Source: DASPWW01 sp963803425
Lineage (GTDB): Bacteria > Actinomycetota > Thermoleophilia > Solirubrobacterales > 70-9
Length of the DNA stretch: 64,000 nucleotides
Reading direction: 5' to 3'
Assembly: GCA_963803425.1 (NCBI GenBank)
Contig: CAWDMA010000001.1
Span: 372,001-436,000 of the forward strand
The position numbers were made by a program, and so were the translations under genes. The notes beneath the pieces were generated by a model, which made no database searches, was not told the origin of the DNA, and saw only the letters and a program-made list of their open reading frames with translations. Shown here piece after piece: positions 59,376-64,000 of this stretch (position 1 is the stretch's first letter; each line of letters starts with the position of its first letter).

Positions 59376-60071
59376 GTGAGCGCCCCGAGGAAGGTCGTCG
59401 AGGGCATCAGGGCGATCGGCGTAATGGCCGGTGGCCCGCTCGTCCTGCTGGCCGTCGCCCTTGCGGCCTTGCGCTCGAGCGCCCGCGCAATTCTTTATCG
59501 TCGGCCTCCTTCGCTGCCCGCCGCCCTCGGTACCGCCGGCGTCCTCGTCTACGCCGGACCGGTCCGTCGTTGGATGCGGAGCTGGGGCGCGCGCACAGGG
59601 CAGGCAACGGCGACCGAGCCGGTTCACGCGATCGAGGTCGACGCGCCGCCGGAAGCCGTCTGGCCCTGGCTCGCCCAGATCGGCCAGGATCGAGGCGGCT
59701 TCTACAGCTACGAGTGGCTCGAGAACCTCGCCGCCTGTCGGATGCGAAACGCCGACCGGATCCATCCTGAATGGCAAGACCGCGAGATCGGGGAGAAGGT
59801 GATGCTTCATCCGCTCAACGGCTTGCCTGTGAGCCGCTTCGAGCCCGGGCGCGAGATAGCGCTCGAGGGCTGGGGCTCGTTTGCGGTCGAGCCGCTCGAC
59901 GGCCGCAGCGTGGTGGTGTGCCGCGGCGAGGCGCACAGAAGTCTCCCGTCCGCCGTCTACTACACGCTCTTCGTCGAGTTGCCGCACTTCCTGATGGAGC
60001 GGCGAATGCTGCTCGGAATCAAGGAGCGGGCGGAGCGGCTGGCTGCGGATCAGGCGCCGCCAGGCGGCTGA
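59376..60071 (+). CDS. SRPBCC-like protein, paralogue of the preceding gene
   Basis: 231 residues. A hydrophobic N-terminal anchor (MAGGPLVLLAVALAAL) is followed by HAIEVDAPPEAVWPWLAQIG, GGFYSYEWLENLAACRM and a common C-terminus MERRMLLGIKERAERLAADQ. The hydrophobic pocket fold would bind a lipophilic ligand. GTG start at 59376, 25 bp after the broken copy. Tandem duplication inside the island is likely. Confidence 0.8.
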   Translation: MSAPRKVVEGIRAIGVMAGGPLVLLAVALAALRSSARAILYRRPPSLPAALGTAGVLVYAGPVRRWMRSWGARTGQATATEPVHAIEVDAPPEAVWPWLAQIGQDRGGFYSYEWLENLAACRMRNADRIHPEWQDREIGEKVMLHPLNGLPVSRFEPGREIALEGWGSFAVEPLDGRSVVVCRGEAHRSLPSAVYYTLFVELPHFLMERRMLLGIKERAERLAADQAPPGG

Positions 60072-60109
60072 TCACTGACGCGTCGAAGGACACGCGGCAC
60101 CGAACCTCA

Positions 60110-60724
60110 TCAGTCGTCGGGTCCCTCTGCCGCTCGGCGCGCGGAGTCGAGCAACGCCCCGACGAGGATATGGGCGCCCGAACCGACGCCGAAGGTCCAG
60201 TAGCGGCGAAACCAGCGGCGGGCGTGCTCGTCGGTGGTAGCCGTGCGCATGTGGCCGGTGAGCAGCGTCCTGCTCGGGTCGAGCTCGCTGGCCGAGAGGT
60301 CGTAGGCGGTCTTCGCGAACCCCGGCTCATCGAAGGCGCGGAACTCCTCGGCGCTCTCGATCGGCGCGAACTCGATCACGGGGCGCCAGAACTTGCCGAC
60401 GAGACCGAGGGCGATCTCCTCGCCTGTGCGTTCGCCGAGAAGCACCCATCCCCCTTCGGCCATCGGGATCTCGGGCATGTCGCGCAACCGCATCGAGTCC
60501 GGCTTCTCAGGGCGCTCGCCGTGAAGGAGGTGGCCGACCACCTCGGGCAGCATCCTCAGCGCCCCGAGGACGCCGACCAACGGCGTCTCCCTGCCGATCT
60601 CGAGCAGATCGACGTCAAGCAGCGCCCGGTAGGCGCTCTCGCGGTCGGCAGCGGTCACCGTGGCGACGGCGTCGGAGACGTCCCAGGCCGGCAGGAACTC
60701 CTCGGCGAGGGGCGGCTCGGACAT
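60110..60724 (-). CDS. Conserved hypothetical protein, possibly SRPBCC-related
   Basis: 204 residues without a signal peptide or membrane helix. A possible pocket fold is suggested by FKTAYDLS-type packing (GFAKTAYDLSASELDPSRTLL) and WFRRYWTFGVGSGAHILVGALL near the end. The ATG at 60724 is only 22 bp from the divergent ATG at 60747, so the two genes share a very short promoter region. Function unknown. Confidence 0.65.
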   Translation of the reverse strand: MSEPPLAEEFLPAWDVSDAVATVTAADRESAYRALLDVDLLEIGRETPLVGVLGALRMLPEVVGHLLHGERPEKPDSMRLRDMPEIPMAEGGWVLLGERTGEEIALGLVGKFWRPVIEFAPIESAEEFRAFDEPGFAKTAYDLSASELDPSRTLLTGHMRTATTDEHARRWFRRYWTFGVGSGAHILVGALLDSARRAAEGPDD

Positions 60725-60746
60725 GCGCGCAGCCTACGCTTAGTGG

Positions 60747-61319
60747 ATGGCGGCGGTGGACCTCTACTGGCTTCCCCTCGGCGCCGGCGGTCACTTCGTG
60801 AGGTTCAACGGGCGTGCCTACGAAGCGGTTGCGGCCGGGCTGCAGCGACGCCGGCCCTGCGACCTCTATCACTCCGCGCTCCAGGTCGAGACATCCGACG
60901 GAAAGTGCGTCATCGAGCAGGCCCCGGTGCATGACTGGAGCGGGGCCGAGCGCGGCGTGGTAGCCGAGGGCCCGGTAGGCGCGCGCTGGGCGGGACGGTT
61001 TCGGATCTTCCGCTACGAGATCCGCCTCTGGCCCGGTGGCCGGATCCCCGACGTCGCCGAGGCCGTGAACAGCCCGCGACGGTTGAGCGACGACGACCGC
61101 GCAGCGCGCCGCGTCATGGAGGTCGTCCCGAAGGTGCCGACCCCGGTGTGGGGGCGGGACGAGCTTCGCGCCGGCGAGATGTGGAATTCGAACTCCGTGA
61201 TCGCTTGGGTGATCGCGCGTAGCAGCCTCGATGCCGGCTCGATTGACCCACCCTCGGGCGGACGTGCGCCGGGCTGGCACGCCGGCCTGGTTGTGGCCGC
61301 ACGAGACGGCCGAACCTGA
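60747..61319 (+). CDS. Conserved hypothetical protein
   Basis: 190 residues. The start DLYWLPLGAGGHFVRFNGRAYEA and the region DLYHSALQVETSDG...VIEQAPV, with an aromatic-rich core, suggest a compact enzyme-like fold; MWNSNSVIAWVIARSSLD follows. The His after DLY and the NSNS motif recall papain-like amidases (LRAT/NlpC type), but the catalytic Cys is not visible. The last gene of the tRNA-bounded segment. Function unknown. Confidence 0.65.
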   Translation: MAAVDLYWLPLGAGGHFVRFNGRAYEAVAAGLQRRRPCDLYHSALQVETSDGKCVIEQAPVHDWSGAERGVVAEGPVGARWAGRFRIFRYEIRLWPGGRIPDVAEAVNSPRRLSDDDRAARRVMEVVPKVPTPVWGRDELRAGEMWNSNSVIAWVIARSSLDAGSIDPPSGGRAPGWHAGLVVAARDGRT

Positions 61320-61512
61320 TGCGTGGTGTGGCTTCGCTCCGACTGACTACCGCTCCCGCTTCGCGCGAACGCGAGTGTCTCGATCAGGCTGGTGTGGTGC
61401 TCGCGTTGGACGAGCAGGACAAGTCGTCGAATTACGCATAACCAGAATTTCTTCAGTCCCGGTCACTAGTTCGCCTGTCGAGGCGAGACGGATGGATGAA
61501 ACTGACTGGCAA
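61320..61512. other. AT-richer intergenic stretch before the second tRNA-half copy
   Basis: No gene is supported. The centre (about 61425-61470) is clearly richer in A+T than the surroundings. An exact hairpin TCGCCT-GTCG-AGGCGA is present at 61471-61486, 26 bp before the repeat. Such a site could be an arm-type binding site or a terminator for the gene ending at 61319. Confidence 0.4.
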
Positions 61513-61564
61513 TCTCGAAAACCGTTACGGGCCGTTTCGGTCCATCGAGGGTTCGAATCCCTCC
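61513..61564 (+). repeat. Copy of the 3' half of tRNA-Ser(CGA), putative attR
   Basis: Matches 58219-58270 at 51 of 52 positions, beginning in the anticodon loop and ending in the T-arm. The 5' half of the tRNA and the last acceptor bases are missing, so it cannot be a working tRNA. It marks the distal end of the 3.3-kb segment, which starts at the intact tRNA gene. No integrase gene is present between the copies. Confidence 0.7.
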
Positions 61565-61566
61565 GT

Positions 61567-61608
61567 TCAGGGGAGCAGGAGATCGCGCTGGAGGGATCTA
61601 CGGCGTGA
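61567..61608 (+). pseudogene. Possible 3' remnant of a truncated gene upstream of the permease
   Basis: The frame reads GEQEIALEGSTA and stops at TGA 61606-61608, overlapping the permease start as GTGA. Such overlaps are the rule in the operons of this window. An ABC-2 permease is normally preceded by its ATPase, and no ATPase is here. The remnant may be its last codons, cut off by the inserted segment. The fragment is too short to confirm. Confidence 0.3.
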
Positions 61609-62346
61609 ACGCGTCCGCGGTAATCCAAAGCCCGTCGATCTGGACCCAGGCGCCCGAGCTCGCTCGCCGCTCGATCATGCGCACCATCCGCCAGCCCGCG
61701 TCGATCATTCCGGCAACGGTCTTCCCGCTGATCCTGCTGGCGATCAATTCAGTCGGGCTCAAGTCTGCGACCTCGCTGCGCGGATTCCCGACCAACTCCT
61801 GGGTCACCTTCGCGCTGGGCTTCGCTTTCATCCAGGCGGGGGTCTTCGCCGTGATCGGCACTGGCCAGAACCTGGCCGAGGACAACCAGGGCGGGTTCTT
61901 CAACCGGCTCCAGCTGACGCCGATTCATCCCGTCGCGCTGATCACCGGACAGCTCGCCGGCACGCTGGCGCTCGGCCTCTTCCAGGCCGCGACCTACATC
62001 TCGGTGGGGCTGCTCGCCGGAGCGCAAATCCAGGCCGGGTTCGGCGGCGCGCTGGTGATGATCGCGCTCGCGATCTGCATCTGCCTCGCCTTCGGGTCGG
62101 TAGGGCTCGCAGTGGGTATGCGGAGCAGCACGCCGGAGTCGGTGCAGAGCCTCTTCCCCCTGATCTTCGCCTTCCTCTTCATGAGCTCGATGAGTCAGCT
62201 ACACGATCGAGGGGCTCCGGAGCTTGCTGATCACCGGCTGGGACGGCGAGGCGCTGGCCCTCGGCTTCGGCTGCGCCCTCGGCATCCTTGGCATCGGACT
62301 CACCTTCGCGTCGCTCGGCCTCAAGGAGAGGATGGTGCGGACGTGA
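61605..62346 (+). pseudogene. ABC-2-type transporter permease with an internal deletion
   Basis: GTG 61605 with GGAGGG 8 bp before. The product starts NASAVIQSPSIWTQAPELARRS and has the ABC-2 helices (IMRTIRQPASIIPATVFPLILL; GFFNRLQLTPIHP; GGALVMIALAICICLAFGSVG). After SLFPLIFAFLFMSSM the sequence jumps near 62191-62196 to VSYTIEGLRSLLITGWDG in another frame and ends LKERMVRT. About 20 codons (around the expected NPxxY-like loop) are missing and the join is out of frame. Normally it exports a drug or lipid together with an ATPase, which is absent here. Confidence 0.75.
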
Positions 62347-62636
62347 GGCCCTACTTCTCCGTCGCCGAGCCGGGAAAGGGAGATGAACTCGCCAAGTTGC
62401 TCCTCGAGGCTGCCGACGCGCTAGCCGACACCGATGCCTGCCGCGTGTACCTCGTAAGCCGCTCCCCCGATGCCGAGGAGGTGGTCTGGGTGACGGAGTT
62501 CTGGACCAACGCCGCCGAACATTCGGCGTCTCTTGAGAGCGACTCCACCCGGGCTCTAATCGAACGAGCCAGTCCGCTGATCGCTGGATCACCCGACGCA
62601 ACTGAATTGGCCCCCCTCGGTGGCAAGGGCCTGTAG
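62343..62636 (+). CDS. Antibiotic biosynthesis monooxygenase (ABM)-like protein
   Basis: 97 residues of a small alpha/beta ferredoxin-like fold. RPYFSVAEPGKGDELAKLLLEAA, RVYLVSRSPDAEEVVWVTEFWTN and AEHSASLESDSTRALIE match the ABM dimer pattern. It may act on a quinone or polyketide, but these domains have many roles. GTG 62343 overlaps the permease stop (GTGA). 192 bp without a gene follow it. Confidence 0.8.
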   Translation: MRPYFSVAEPGKGDELAKLLLEAADALADTDACRVYLVSRSPDAEEVVWVTEFWTNAAEHSASLESDSTRALIERASPLIAGSPDATELAPLGGKGL

Positions 62637-62828
62637 CTTCGAGCCGTTGGCTGGCTCCTCCGTTCGCGTGAAATGGGGCGTCCGCGGAAGGTGCGCCGGG
62701 CGCCTGGGTTGGACGAGCCGGGACCGTCCGCCCCGCCCGTACCGGACGCGCGCATCGCCAAAGCAGAGCGGAAGCCAATGCTCGCCGGCGCAGTGCGGCT
62801 GCCGGTCGTCCAGGGCGAGAGCCAGAAA

Positions 62829-63392
62829 TCAGTCCGACTCATCGTGAGCGCGTCCGTAGCGCTCGTAGATCACGCGCGAGCCGAACGTCCTGGTCTCGAT
62901 CAGGTCCAGCGCGATGTCTTCGGTGACCGGCGGCAGGAACGGCGTGCCGCCACCGACGGCGACCGGATGGCGGAACATGCGCAGCTCGTCGACGAGGCCA
63001 AGCTCGATCGCCTCCGCGGCCAGGCCGGCGCCGCCGATCCCGACGTTCTTGTCGGTCGCGTCGATCGCCGCAGCGGCCTCCGCGGCCACCGACGCCTCGG
63101 CGAGCCGGGCGTTGCCCTCGACGCTGTCGAGCGTGCGGCTGAAGACGATCTTCGGGAGCGCACACCAGACGTCGGCGAACGCGGCGTCGAGCACGGTTTC
63201 GCGCATCGACGGATCCGTCTCCCACACCAGCATCGTCTCGAAGAGCCTGCGGCCGAGCAGAAAGCCGCCGAGCTCGCGTACCTGTGCGGTGTGGAAACCA
63301 AACAGCTCCTCGCTCGGGACGGTCCAATCGAACTCGCCCTCGCGGTCGGCGATAAAGCCGTCCACCGAGACGCCCATCGAGTAGATCAGCAT
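62829..63392 (-). CDS. RibD C-terminal/dihydrofolate reductase-like protein
   Basis: 187 residues. The N-terminal MLIYSMGVSVDGFIADREGEFDW and LGGFLLGRRLFETM are typical of the RibD_C/DHFR-like superfamily, with the NADPH-binding GGAGLAAEAIELGLVDEL near the end. It is probably an NADPH-dependent reductase of unknown substrate. The ATG at 63392 has a weak ribosome site. A strong site (GAAGGAGAG, 63420-63428) lies before ATG 63415 of a nine-codon frame that ends across the 63392 start, so a leader peptide or a one-base deletion at the start is possible. Confidence 0.8.
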   Translation of the reverse strand: MLIYSMGVSVDGFIADREGEFDWTVPSEELFGFHTAQVRELGGFLLGRRLFETMLVWETDPSMRETVLDAAFADVWCALPKIVFSRTLDSVEGNARLAEASVAAEAAAAIDATDKNVGIGGAGLAAEAIELGLVDELRMFRHPVAVGGGTPFLPPVTEDIALDLIETRTFGSRVIYERYGRAHDESD

Positions 63393-63613
63393 GGCTTCAA
63401 GCTTGAGCTTGACATCGGACTCTCCTTCCTTCTGCAGGTTGCTCTGCCACGCTGGCGATCGTCGCCACATAGCCCATCCGGATGCGTGACATATGGAGAT
63501 ACCCTCCCGCATCTCCACTCCCCCGTGGGTACAGCTCTACGCTGGGCCACGAGGCGAATCAACCTGATCTGCGGCATCCCCGCTGTTCAGGCGAGCAATC
63601 GGAGGAATCACAC

Positions 63614-64000
63614 ATGGACACCGGAGCCGACCTGGGGGCGATCTTCGACGAACACGTCGCGGACGAGTTCGAGATCAAGGACGTCGACGCGACGATGGGG
63701 ACCATGACCGACGATCCGTACGTGTGGCACGTGCCGGCGCTGACCGGGGCGTCCGGTCGCGAGAACGTGCGGGAGTTCTACTCGACGCAGCTCGTCGGAC
63801 GGCTGCCGGAGGACGCCGTGCTACGGCGGATCTCGCGGACCGTTGCGAGCAACCAAGTCGTCGAGGAGTTCGTCGTCGAGTTCACGCACGACGTCGAGAT
63901 CCCGTTCATGCTGCCCGGTGTCCCGCCGACGGGGCGGAAGGTGCGGCTCCCCCACGTCGTGATAATGGGATTCCAGGGCGACAAGGTCGCCCACGAGCAC
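63614..64000 (+). CDS. NTF2/SnoaL-like protein (5' part)
   Basis: 129 codons lie inside the window and the frame runs off the end. GGAGG precedes ATG 63614. The sequence DLGAIFDEHVADEFEIKDVDATMGTM, VWHVPALTGASGRENVREFYSTQLVGRLP and VVEEFVVEFTHD has the NTF2-like order with a conserved Trp-His and a central strand. SnoaL-like polyketide cyclases and dehydratases have this pattern. Function unknown. Divergent from the RibD-like gene, with 221 bp between. Confidence 0.8.
   Translation, partial: MDTGADLGAIFDEHVADEFEIKDVDATMGTMTDDPYVWHVPALTGASGRENVREFYSTQLVGRLPEDAVLRRISRTVASNQVVEEFVVEFTHDVEIPFMLPGVPPTGRKVRLPHVVIMGFQGDKVAHEH

Noticed and set aside
62673..63707. A + strand frame of 344 codons
   Set aside because: Antisense to the RibD-like gene for most of its length. 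The first 50 codons could code a small protein, but there is no supporting motif or clear ribosome site.
1..64000. CRISPR arrays, insertion sequences, transposases, integrases, rRNA genes
   Set aside because: None seen. No regularly spaced repeats, no DDE or serine/tyrosine recombinase motifs, no rRNA-like stretches. The only integration sign is the tRNA-Ser repeat pair.

Overview
The window is high-GC DNA (GC-rich third positions, many GTG starts, long spurious antisense frames) and looks like a chromosome segment of an actinobacterium. The many short secreted proteins with an Ala/Val signal peptide followed by Lys-rich KKKVKKIA-type stretches, and the overall gene repertoire, point to Thermoleophilia/Solirubrobacterales; that placement is inference, as no rRNA or marker tree is available here.

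Layout. 1-5.5 kb: the end of a class-III aminotransferase, small secreted proteins, a DEAD-box helicase, a zinc-ribbon protein and a flippase-like membrane protein. 5.5-6.8 kb: an APC permease broken by four single-base shifts. 7-10.4 kb: a cupin, a DUF2254 membrane protein, and an iron-uptake pair (cupredoxin lipoprotein and FTR1 permease) with a tandem DtxR/IdeR-like box. 10.4-18 kb: a tandemly duplicated two-gene module (polytopic membrane protein + membrane-anchored beta-propeller) with every junction overlapping by 4 bp, then a carboxymuconolactone-decarboxylase-like gene and a MalT/LuxR regulator. An identical 23-bp element lies in the same orientation before both transcription units. 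18-30 kb: MFS transporter, RidA-IlvA pair, a CocE-type hydrolase, a 5'-3' exonuclease, an enoyl-CoA hydratase/SDR pair, a third propeller relative, and a receiver-thioredoxin-reductase-like fusion. 30-43.8 kb: CHRD protein, cyclophilin, two sulfatases coupled to an aldose-epimerase-like gene, antiporter + PfkB kinase, RDD protein, and a 1451-residue kinase-ATPase-TPR-cyclase signalling protein. 43.8-50.4 kb: a divergent locus of patatin/cNMP-binding and metallo-beta-lactamase genes facing an MFS-cNMP-patatin fusion whose patatin nucleophile is replaced. 50.4-58.3 kb: universal stress protein, subtilase, TadA-like deaminase, TMEM175-like channel, secreted proteins, tRNA-Ser(GGA), YtoQ and tRNA-Ser(CGA).

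58.3-61.6 kb is bounded by the intact tRNA-Ser(CGA) and a 52-bp near-perfect copy of its 3' half, the classic footprint of integration into a tRNA gene. It carries small SRPBCC-type and unknown genes but no visible integrase. The copy abuts a decayed ABC-2 permease operon. The window ends in a RibD/DHFR-like gene and the start of an NTF2-like gene.

Nine reading frames are broken or strongly suspected broken by small indels, several in homopolymers. They are reported as disrupted, but sequencing or assembly error is a real alternative to decay. All function calls come from reading motifs by eye; no database search was run.
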